Notes under the pieces: generated by a model
The model's database searches: none
Told to the model about the DNA's origin: nothing
What the model saw: the letters and a program-made list of their open reading frames with translations, nothing else
From: CAYTRP01 sp964625145
GTDB lineage: Bacteria; Sumerlaeota; Sumerlaeia; SLMS01; JAHLLQ01
Reading direction: 5' to 3'
Length of the DNA: 5,918 nt
Assembly (NCBI GenBank): GCA_964625145.1
Contig: CAZVAQ010000189.1
Span: forward strand, 1 to 5,918
Translations under genes and position numbers: made by a program
In this document: positions 1 through 5,360 of the stretch, piece by piece
How the letters are laid out: each line of letters opens with the position of its first letter
Numbering within the stretch: the first letter of the stretch is position 1

Positions 1-346
1 GGAGATGGCGCGCAAGGGTGTGCAGGTCGACATCCTATTCGTCCTTTGGGCCGTGAGGATCTTGACCAACCAAGGCGTCAAGGAAGTCCGCATGAACCCG
101 CGCCATGCCCACCGCGAGGAATGGCTTCGCAACCGCCTTCGCCGCGACGGCGATCCGCTTAATGTTCAGGACTTCCTGCGGCACCTGAAGAATACCGGCA
201 ATGTGAACCTGCACGCATGTCGCATCGCGGCGGTGACGTTTGATGTCGAACCGTCGAACCTCATCCCGGAAGCCAACGGCATCATCGATCCCGGCGTCTT
301 CCTCAACGACATCGCACTGCAGGCGGATCACTGCCAGTACTTCTGA
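1..346 (+). CDS. DsrE/DsrF-like family protein, C-terminal part (5' end outside window)
   Basis: The reading frame is open from the first complete codon (base 2) to a TGA at 344-346, so the gene very probably begins left of the window; the ATG at base 5 lies inside it and has no visible ribosome binding site. The visible ~114 residues fit the second half of the DsrE/DsrF-like fold. A hydrophobic strand (VDILFVLWAV) follows what would be the helix ending in a basic MARKG turn. A charged middle segment comes next, then the pattern strand-Ala-Cys (LHACRIA, Cys about 72 counted from the ATG), a short helix, and a final helix ending in ALQADHCQYF. The family includes sulfur-relay proteins and many uncharacterised soluble proteins that use the central Cys. 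A second Cys lies three residues from the C-terminus. The exact role cannot be assigned. The family call rests on recognising the pattern, not on a search. Confidence 0.68.
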   Translation, partial: EMARKGVQVDILFVLWAVRILTNQGVKEVRMNPRHAHREEWLRNRLRRDGDPLNVQDFLRHLKNTGNVNLHACRIAAVTFDVEPSNLIPEANGIIDPGVFLNDIALQADHCQYF

Positions 347-403
347 CATCCATTCCGGGTGTTTCCAGCTATACAATATCCCCTAATCAACATATCAATC
401 AAC

Positions 404-444
404 AAAGCCCCCCTGTGCCTTGCAGGGGGGCTTTTGGTTGTTTT
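404..444. terminator. Intrinsic terminator, probably bidirectional
   Basis: AAAGCCCCCC (404-413) pairs perfectly with GGGGGGCTTT (425-434), a 10-bp stem that can extend by two or three pairs (T414-A424, G415-C423, T416-G422 wobble) to a 5-nt loop. On the plus strand it is followed by T-rich sequence (TTTTGGTTGTTTT, to 444), and on the minus strand by TTTGTTGATTG. It lies 57 bp after the DsrE-like stop and 38 bp after the tdk stop, so it is placed to end both convergent transcripts. Confidence 0.9.
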
Positions 445-472
445 CACCCAATTCCAATCAAGGGGGGGACAC

Positions 473-1048
473 TCATCTTGCAGGCAACACATCCGCATGG
501 AAATGCGTGCGGCAGACCGGCAGGTAGCTCTCGTTTCCGCCGATCAGGACCTGCTCGCCCTCGCGGACGGGTTGTCCATTGCGGATGCGCATGTTGAACA
601 GCGCCTTCCGATGGCAGAACCAGCACACCGTCTTCACTTCCTCGATCTTGTCGGCATAGCACAGCAGGGCTCGGCTCCCCGGAAACAGGTCCGCCCGGAA
701 ATCCGTCCGCAGGCCATAGGCGATCACCGGGATGTTCAGCTCATCGACCACGCGGCAAAGCTGCAGCACGTGCGCTTCGTTCAGGAACTGTGCCTCGTCC
801 AGCAGCACGCAATCGCACGGCGGGTCGGAATTGATCGCTTGGAACAGGTCGAATCCGTCGTCCACCGCAATGGCATCGCGGCTGGGGCCGATGCGGCTGG
901 TGATCTTGCCGTGGCCATAGCGGGTGTCGATGGCATGCGTGAACAGCAGCACCCGCTTGCCCTGCTCCTCGTAGTTGTTCGCGATCTTGAGCACCTCCAT
1001 CGACTTGCCGGCGTTCATCGTGGAGTAGCGGAAATAGAGTTGGGCCAT
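473..1048 (-). CDS. tdk: Thymidine kinase (type II), EC 2.7.1.21
   Basis: Phosphorylates thymidine (and deoxyuridine) to the monophosphate with ATP; a cytosolic salvage enzyme, usually a tetramer. The 191-residue product matches the family length (about 190-205). The N-terminus MAQLYFRYSTMNAGKS holds the P-loop (MNAGKS, residues 11-16). The Walker B/catalytic segment is VLLDEAQF (81-88), with Glu85 the expected general base. YGLRTDFRADLF (111-122) is the conserved strand-helix segment. The zinc site is C142-x2-C145 with C179-x2-H182, and IGGNE (169-173) lies in the thymidine-binding loop. The start at 1046-1048 is chosen because it gives the canonical N-terminus and is preceded by GGAAAG (plus-strand 1057-1062) with 8-nt spacing; the 51 codons open upstream look non-coding. 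By memory the sequence resembles the E. coli-type branch (GLRTDFRxxLF) more than the Firmicutes branch. It is convergent with the DsrE-like gene and divergent from the esterase gene. Confidence 0.97.
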   Translation of the reverse strand: MAQLYFRYSTMNAGKSMEVLKIANNYEEQGKRVLLFTHAIDTRYGHGKITSRIGPSRDAIAVDDGFDLFQAINSDPPCDCVLLDEAQFLNEAHVLQLCRVVDELNIPVIAYGLRTDFRADLFPGSRALLCYADKIEEVKTVCWFCHRKALFNMRIRNGQPVREGEQVLIGGNESYLPVCRTHFHADVLPAR

Positions 1049-1144
1049 GGGCTGAGCTTTCCGTGAGATGTGAAGCGCGATGGTTTGAAGTCCTGCACGC
1101 GGAGGCAAGGCCAACGGCGGTCCACGTCTCCGGTTGCCACCTTG

Positions 1145-1166
1145 GACTCGGCAGGAGTCTTCTGCC
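1145..1166 (+). repeat. Two interleaved 5-bp inverted repeats (mutually exclusive hairpins)
   Basis: The order is GACTC (1145-1149), GGCAG (1150-1154), GAGTC (1155-1159), TT, CTGCC (1162-1166). The first and third blocks are exact reverse complements, and so are the second and fourth, so an RNA could form one hairpin or the other. A simultaneous pseudoknot looks sterically strained because the connecting loops are 0 and 2 nt. It lies 50-71 bp before the esterase start. Each stem is short enough to arise by chance in GC-rich DNA. Confidence 0.35.
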
Positions 1167-1204
1167 TTTGGCCACGCAAGCCCGTCACCAAAGAGGTCCA
1201 AACC

Positions 1205-1210
1205 GAGGAG
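1205..1210 (+). promoter_or_regulatory. Ribosome binding site deciding the esterase start
   Basis: GAGGAG sits 5 nt before the ATG at 1216. It sets the start there rather than at the in-frame ATG at 1063, and the chosen start opens directly into a signal peptide. The block GAGGAGACACCATG is repeated exactly at the start of the NTF2-like gene (4819-4832). Confidence 0.85.
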
Positions 1211-1215
1211 ACACC

Positions 1216-2274
1216 ATGCGACTCGCCGCCCTTGTATTTCTACTAATTATCGGCATCACGCCCCTCGGCGCTGAAGACGGCGTCTGGATCATTCGCGAGC
1301 GCGAAGTGCCTCCGCCCACCGACGTCAGCCCGCAACTGCGCGAGAGCATCCGCAATGCCCCCCAGCCGGACGTCGCAAAGGCGCAATCCTTTGCGGTCTC
1401 CACACCCGAAGAATGGCGCGAGGAGAACCGCCGACTGGAACCGGACAATCAAGCCCGCGCCAAGGCTGCCCTCGATCTTGCGGAAAGCTACGGCGTATCC
1501 GTGGTGGAGGGCTCCATCGCCGGTGTTACGGTCCATCGCCTCACGCCGTTCCTGATCGATGAGGAACATGTGGATCATCTCTTCATCTATGTGCACGGCG
1601 GCGCCTATGTGCGCGGCGCCGGGCTGGCCGGCATCGGCGAAGGAGTCATGATTGCCCATGGCCTGCGCATGCGTGTGCTGTCCATCGACTACCGCATGCC
1701 GCCGGACCATCCCTATCCGGCTGGTGTGGAGGACGTCGTTGCCGTGTGGCGGGAGCTGATCAAGGAGTATGATCCCGCCACGATCGCCCTCGGCGGATCA
1801 TCCGCCGGCGGCGGGCTGACCCTCGGCTCGGTGCATTGGTTCAAGAAGGAAGGCCTTCCCCTTCCCGGTGCCCTCTTCGCCGGTACTCCCGCCGTCGATA
1901 TTACCAAGACCGGCGACACCTGGTACACGAACGCGGGCATCGATCGCTCGGTCGTCACGTGGGAAGGCCACCCAGCCCAGGGTCTTGGCATCTACCGCGG
2001 CAACACGGACCCCACCGATCCCGGCCTTTCACCCATCCATGGCGACGTCACGGGTTTTCCACCGACCTACCTGATCTCTGGCACGCGCGACCTGCTGCTC
2101 AGCGACACCGTGCGCATGCACCGCAAGCTACGCCGCGCCGGCGTCGTCGCGGACCTGCATGTGTACGAGGGCCAATCCCACGGCGAGTTCCTGCGTCGCG
2201 AGATTCCGGAAAGCCAGGAACACTTCGCGGAACTGAATGCGTTTGTGAAGAAGCATCTTGCCGGCAATAAGTGA
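1216..2274 (+). CDS. Exported alpha/beta-hydrolase, HSL (family IV) esterase type
   Basis: A 352-residue esterase/lipase-like serine hydrolase, probably acting on short-chain or carbohydrate-linked esters outside the cytoplasm. Residues 1-19 form a signal peptide (MR, then a hydrophobic LAALVFLLIIGI core, probable cut after PLGA). Residues 20 to about 110 are an N-terminal cap region. The alpha/beta-hydrolase-3 fold follows. HGGA (127-130) stands where the family has its HGGG oxyanion motif. DYRMPPDHPYPAG (158-170) matches the usual DYRLAPEHPFPA segment. The nucleophile elbow is GGSSAGG (193-199) with Ser196. The expected acid is Asp292 in SGTRDLLLSD and the expected base is His322 in EGQSHGEF, so the triad is complete. 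The Asp before the nucleophile in canonical GDSAGG is Ser here, and the third Gly of HGGG is Ala; both changes are conservative enough for an active enzyme. It may be co-transcribed with the GH5 gene 77 bp downstream, with no terminator between. The substrate cannot be read from sequence. Confidence 0.92.
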   Translation: MRLAALVFLLIIGITPLGAEDGVWIIREREVPPPTDVSPQLRESIRNAPQPDVAKAQSFAVSTPEEWREENRRLEPDNQARAKAALDLAESYGVSVVEGSIAGVTVHRLTPFLIDEEHVDHLFIYVHGGAYVRGAGLAGIGEGVMIAHGLRMRVLSIDYRMPPDHPYPAGVEDVVAVWRELIKEYDPATIALGGSSAGGGLTLGSVHWFKKEGLPLPGALFAGTPAVDITKTGDTWYTNAGIDRSVVTWEGHPAQGLGIYRGNTDPTDPGLSPIHGDVTGFPPTYLISGTRDLLLSDTVRMHRKLRRAGVVADLHVYEGQSHGEFLRREIPESQEHFAELNAFVKKHLAGNK

Positions 2275-2335
2275 CGACGTAAGGACGCATCACTCTTCGC
2301 CGGCATCGCCGATCCGTTGTTGGCCATGGTTTCCA

Positions 2336-2343
2336 GGTGGAGG
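2336..2343 (+). promoter_or_regulatory. Ribosome binding site deciding the GH5 start
   Basis: GGTGGAGG ends 8 nt before the ATG at 2352. The in-frame GTG at 2337 would overlap this site, so the ATG is preferred. It also places a compact signal sequence (MPARIVLLIL...) at the very N-terminus. Confidence 0.75.
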
Positions 2344-2351
2344 TTCACGCA

Positions 2352-3491
2352 ATGCCTGCTCGAATCGTTCTGCTGATACTGGCGGTGATCGTTGCATTTC
2401 CCGCGCTGGGATGCCACGGATCTGCTGCGCGGGCTTTCAATTCTCCATTTACCGATTTGGAGCGCATCCGCGTCAGCAGCGACGGCCGGCACTTTGTGCG
2501 CGGGGACACCGGTGAACGGTTCCTCGCGTGGGGAGTGAACTACGACCATGATCACGAGGGGCGTCTGCTGGAGGATTACTGGATCGACGAATGGGAGACC
2601 GTGATCGAGGACTTTGCCGAGATCAAGGCGCTCGGAGCCAACGTGGTCCGCATCCATCTGCAGTTCGGCAAGTTCATGGATGCACCGGATGTACCGAATG
2701 AAGTGTCGCTGCGGCAATTGCGGCGACTCGTGCAATTGGCGGAGGCAACGGAGCTTTATCTCGACATCACCGGCCTGGCGTGTTATCACAAGGACGACGT
2801 TCCAGAGTGGTACGACAAATTGGGCGAAGCAGGGCGTTGGCGTGCCCAAACGCGTTTCTGGGAAGCCGTTGCCTCGACGTGCGCAGGCAGTCCGGCGGTA
2901 TTCTGCTACGATCTGATGAATGAGCCTGTCCTGGCCGGCTCGGCAGGGGAGGAGGCCGAATGGCTTCTTGGCGAATTCGGCGGGAAGTACTTTGTGCAGC
3001 GCATCACTCTCGATCTAGCCGGCCGCGAAGGTAAGGACGTCGCGCGCGCGTGGATTGAAACGTTGGTGGATGCGATCCGTCGCCACGATCCGGACACGCT
3101 CATCACCGTGGGCGTTATCCCGTGGGCGATGGTGTGGCCCAATGCGCGGCCGGTGTTTCACGATCCGGTGGTAGGCGCCCGGCTTGATTTCGTGAGCGTT
3201 CACTTCTATCCAAAGTCCGGCGAGATCGACAAGGCCATGGACGCTCTTGCCGTGTACGACGTCGGCAAGCCCCTCCTCATCGAGGAGATGTTCCCACTGC
3301 AGTGCAGTTCGGAGGAACTGGCGGAGTTCATCAATGAGTCCCGAAATCTCGCCGATGGCTGGATCAGTTTCTACTGGGGCCGGACGATCGCGGAGTACGA
3401 CGCGCAGGACGACCTCGATTTGGCCGGCGCGATCACAAGGGATTGGCTGAAAACGTTTCGAGAATTGGGTTCGGAGATCTTCAACCGCTGA
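2352..3491 (+). CDS. Exported GH5-like glycoside hydrolase (cellulase/mannanase superfamily), possible lipoprotein
   Basis: A 379-residue retaining (beta/alpha)8-barrel glycosidase of the GH5/clan A type, expected to cut beta-linked polysaccharide or oligosaccharide. Residues 1-20 are a signal sequence with a hydrophobic core. ALG-Cys21 resembles a relaxed lipobox, so membrane anchoring is possible but not certain. RFLAWGVNYD (56-65) is the usual first strand. ANVVRIHLQF (96-105) carries the conserved Arg100. FCYDLMNEP (184-192) gives the acid/base Glu191. DFVSVHFYP (279-287) carries the active-site His284 and Tyr286. KPLLIEEMFP (306-315) gives the nucleophile, most likely Glu312 by alignment with the common GEFG motif. 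WISFYWG (337-343) supplies the conserved late Trp. No carbohydrate-binding module or linker is present; the protein is essentially one catalytic domain. The subfamily and substrate cannot be told by eye; the motifs feel nearer mannanase-type GH5. It lies between two exported esterases. Confidence 0.88.
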   Translation: MPARIVLLILAVIVAFPALGCHGSAARAFNSPFTDLERIRVSSDGRHFVRGDTGERFLAWGVNYDHDHEGRLLEDYWIDEWETVIEDFAEIKALGANVVRIHLQFGKFMDAPDVPNEVSLRQLRRLVQLAEATELYLDITGLACYHKDDVPEWYDKLGEAGRWRAQTRFWEAVASTCAGSPAVFCYDLMNEPVLAGSAGEEAEWLLGEFGGKYFVQRITLDLAGREGKDVARAWIETLVDAIRRHDPDTLITVGVIPWAMVWPNARPVFHDPVVGARLDFVSVHFYPKSGEIDKAMDALAVYDVGKPLLIEEMFPLQCSSEELAEFINESRNLADGWISFYWGRTIAEYDAQDDLDLAGAITRDWLKTFRELGSEIFNR

Positions 3492-3677
3492 ACCCGACGG
3501 GAAGGGACCCCCTCACTTGCCCTTGCACTCGACGGGCTTCACTCGCGAAATGCCCGGACTTCAGACCGACGGAAGCCAACCCACATGGCCGACAGCTCAG
3601 TTGATAATCTCCTCCCGTTCGACAGATAGGGACGCGGGATTGTCACGCGGGCGACAGGCAGAAAGAACCCGACCACA
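3492..3677. other. Intergenic region, GH5 to SGNH gene
   Basis: There are 186 bases without a believable gene. After the GH5 stop there are only short hairpins (for example AAGGG/CCCTT around 3502-3524) with no T-tract, so no clear terminator. GATAAT at 3603-3608 resembles a -10 element, but no -35 is visible at the right distance. A near-repeat, GACGCGGG then CACGCGGG, lies around 3631-3650. The SGNH gene may have its own promoter here, given the spacing. Confidence 0.4.
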
Positions 3678-4781
3678 ATGCAGCTGATTGAAATGGTTCG
3701 ACTCGCTGCCGGACTGCTTCCCTGTGTTGCCCTCCTCTCGCTCACCGCCATGGCCATTGCACAGGATCCCGAGTGGCGCGATGCAACAGACTTCGAGATA
3801 GAGGGCAACGGATGGCTCAATCCCGCCGCGCCCTATGTGCGGCTGCCTGATACGGCCAAGGGCAAGATCAACGAACTAGCCTGGGAGCTCAGCAAGCATT
3901 CTGCGGGAATCTCCGTCCGATTCGAGACCAATGCCCCGTCTATCGAGGCAAGGTGGATACTCTCGTACGAGACCCTTGAAATGCATCACATGCCTTCGAC
4001 CGGCGTCAGCGGTCTTGACCTTTACGCGCGATCTGCGGATGGACAGTGGCGTTTCATCGGTAATGGCCGGCCTCATCAGCACGAGAGTGAAGCTCGCTTT
4101 GTGTTTCCCGAGAACATGCCCTCGCCGCGGGAATGTCTCCTCTATCTGCCGTTGTACAATGGTGTGCAATCGCTGCAGATCAAGGTTCCCGCCGGTTCAC
4201 AACTGAACGCACCTGCCCCCAGGCCTCCACAAAACCGGCAACCACTGGTTGTCTACGGAACTTCGATCGCGCAAGGTGGTTGTGTATCGCGACCTGGCCT
4301 GGTGTGGACCTCCATCCTCGGCAGGATTCTTGACCGGCCAGTCATCAACCTCGGATTCTCCGCCTCCGGCATCATGGAAACGACGGTGGGCGAAGTGCTC
4401 GCGGAACTCGATCCCGCGGTCTACATCATCGATTGCCTGTGGAACACGGGCGACATGAGTCAGGAAGATTACATGCTGCGCATTTCCAGCCTCGTGGAAT
4501 CGATCCGGGCGCGCCATCCGCACACACCGATCGTCTTCGTCGGCCAGTCCTTGATATGGCCTGAGGCTCATCCGACCAGCTTTACCCTCAAGCAGGAAGC
4601 GGCGGTTCGCGCGCTGCAGGATCAGGGCGTCCAGGGACTCGTCATCGTGCCGGGCGACGACTTGGTCGGCGATGATGGCGAAGGCACCGTTGATGGCGTG
4701 CACCTGAATGATATCGGCATGCTACGTCAGGCCGAAGTGCTGGCTCCAATTGTCAAGGACCTATTGGGTGCCATCCAATGA
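3678..4781 (+). CDS. Exported SGNH/GDSL esterase with N-terminal GxDLY domain
   Basis: A 367-residue two-domain acyl hydrolase, probably a carbohydrate O-deacetylase or related esterase acting outside the cytoplasm. Residues 1-28 are a signal peptide (charged start, hydrophobic core, AIA-Gln cut). Residues about 40-180 form the beta-rich N-terminal module; GLDLYAR (112-118) is the motif that names the GxDLY family. The C-terminal catalytic SGNH domain starts at about 190. YGTSIAQGG (193-201) is block I with nucleophile Ser196. NLGFSASG (224-231) is block II with the oxyanion Gly. DCLWNTGD (252-259) contains the likely block III Asn256. DGVHLND (339-345) is block V with Asp339 and His342. All four SGNH elements are therefore present. 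The start at 3678 is used because the ATG at 3693 has no ribosome binding site; the one for 3678 (AGAAAGAA, about 3659-3666) is weak and slightly distant. It is followed after 48 bp by the NTF2-like gene, with no terminator between. Confidence 0.92.
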   Translation: MQLIEMVRLAAGLLPCVALLSLTAMAIAQDPEWRDATDFEIEGNGWLNPAAPYVRLPDTAKGKINELAWELSKHSAGISVRFETNAPSIEARWILSYETLEMHHMPSTGVSGLDLYARSADGQWRFIGNGRPHQHESEARFVFPENMPSPRECLLYLPLYNGVQSLQIKVPAGSQLNAPAPRPPQNRQPLVVYGTSIAQGGCVSRPGLVWTSILGRILDRPVINLGFSASGIMETTVGEVLAELDPAVYIIDCLWNTGDMSQEDYMLRISSLVESIRARHPHTPIVFVGQSLIWPEAHPTSFTLKQEAAVRALQDQGVQGLVIVPGDDLVGDDGEGTVDGVHLNDIGMLRQAEVLAPIVKDLLGAIQ

Positions 4782-4818
4782 GTCACGCAGGACAACCAAT
4801 CGCACGCCAGTAATCAGA

Positions 4819-4824
4819 GAGGAG
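4819..4824 (+). promoter_or_regulatory. Ribosome binding site of the NTF2-like gene
   Basis: GAGGAG, inside the longer purine run AGAGAGGAG (4816-4824), lies 5 nt before the ATG at 4830. The whole GAGGAGACACCATG block matches the one at 1205-1218. Confidence 0.85.
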
Positions 4825-4829
4825 ACACC

Positions 4830-5237
4830 ATGAGGCCCGACTTCGACAAGGCCCTTCAGGACCACCTGGATTGCATCACGCGTCGCGATCTGGCGGCTTT
4901 CAAGTCACACCTAACCCGCGGCGACACGCTCCATACGATCGTCCAAAACGGGCATGCCTTCACGACCCCGGCGGAGACAGTGGCGATCCACGAGGAATGG
5001 TTCAAGGATCCGAACTGGATTTGGGAAGGCTCCGTGATCCAAAAGATTGTCGGCGAAGACATGGCCATGGCCCTGATCAAGTATCAGTATCGTGCCAAAT
5101 CGGACGCCGAGCCCTTCAGAACGTGGCTCGTGTACGTGTTTCAACTGCAGGAAGGAGAGTGGCGGATCGTGCATGACCAGAACACGGCGCTGGACTACGC
5201 CGCGTTTGCGCGAGCCAGTGGTATCAAGATTGAGTAG
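4830..5237 (+). CDS. NTF2-like / SnoaL-type small protein
   Basis: A 135-residue protein with the cone-shaped NTF2-like fold as judged by pattern. It has an N-terminal helix (DKALQDHLDCITRRDLAAFKSHL, residues about 6-28), a short strand, a second helix around 50-60, and then an antiparallel sheet. The sheet's last strands are typical of the SnoaL_3/DUF4440 group: TWLVYVFQLQEGEWRIVHDQNTALD (98-122), where the WRIVHDQ signature closes the domain. There is no signal peptide or membrane segment, so it should be cytosolic, unlike the three genes before it. The family contains enzymes, ligand-binding proteins and many proteins of unknown role, and no catalytic assignment is justified. It has a strong ribosome binding site and follows the SGNH gene closely, so co-transcription is likely. 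Alternative: a DUF4440-like stand-alone protein with no link to glycan breakdown. Confidence 0.85.
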   Translation: MRPDFDKALQDHLDCITRRDLAAFKSHLTRGDTLHTIVQNGHAFTTPAETVAIHEEWFKDPNWIWEGSVIQKIVGEDMAMALIKYQYRAKSDAEPFRTWLVYVFQLQEGEWRIVHDQNTALDYAAFARASGIKIE

Positions 5238-5283
5238 AGCCCACACGACCGCATGGGGCTGCACATCGAGCACGCATTATGTC

Positions 5284-5299
5284 AGATCGATGGCGATCT
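5284..5299. repeat. Perfect 6-bp inverted repeat between NTF2-like and EEP genes
   Basis: AGATCG (5284-5289) and CGATCT (5294-5299) are exact reverse complements around a 4-nt ATGG loop, roughly midway between the NTF2-like stop and the EEP start. Downstream (CCGGTTCTTTC) is only mildly T-rich, so it is a poor intrinsic terminator. It could equally be a small operator or chance. Confidence 0.35.
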
Positions 5300-5360
5300 C
5301 CGGTTCTTTCATGAATGAGGCGCTGGAACAGGTTCATCCAGAGCGAAAGTCTGATCAACC

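Larger units (their letters stand above)
1049..1215. other. Divergent intergenic region between tdk and the esterase gene
   Basis: This 167-bp region must contain the 5' signals for tdk (minus) and for the exported hydrolase (plus). No convincing sigma-70 -35/-10 pair was found on either strand. It carries interleaved inverted repeats at 1145-1166 and a looser inverted pair, GGCCAACGGC (1109-1118) against GCCTTTGGCC (1164-1173), with one mismatch. Both flanking frames stay open through it, but neither extension looks like protein. Confidence 0.55.

Noticed and set aside
461..469. Run of G (AGGGGGGGA) just beyond the tdk stop
   Set aside because: A homopolymer in a short untranslated gap; no quadruplex-forming series of G-runs and no gene frame affected.
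359..1066. Long plus-strand open frame (235 codons)
   Set aside because: It runs antisense across tdk, whose motifs are unmistakable; the translated sequence shows no domain and includes the terminator region.
1109..1173. GGCCAACGGC / GCCTTTGGCC imperfect inverted pair as a regulator site
   Set aside because: One mismatch and a 45-bp separation in GC-rich DNA; not distinguishable from chance.
1063..1215. Upstream extension of the esterase gene to the ATG at 1063
   Set aside because: The 51 added residues would bury a clear signal peptide, and the strong ribosome binding site is at 1205-1210.
2067..2849. Long minus-strand open frame (260 codons)
   Set aside because: It spans the end of the esterase gene, the intergenic gap and the first part of the GH5 gene in antisense; a GC-rich shadow frame with no motifs.
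3603..3608. GATAAT as a -10 promoter element for the SGNH gene
   Set aside because: Five of six bases match, but no -35 hexamer lies 16-18 bp upstream (CCCACA there), so it is not supported.
4197..4703. Minus-strand open frame (168 codons)
   Set aside because: Antisense to the SGNH catalytic domain, with no recognisable domain.
5238..5260. AGCCC/GGGCT hairpin just after the NTF2-like stop as a terminator
   Set aside because: Only 5 bp with a 13-nt loop and no T-tract following.
5273..5280. GCATTATG as a -10 element for the EEP gene
   Set aside because: Only four of six bases match, and no -35 partner is visible.
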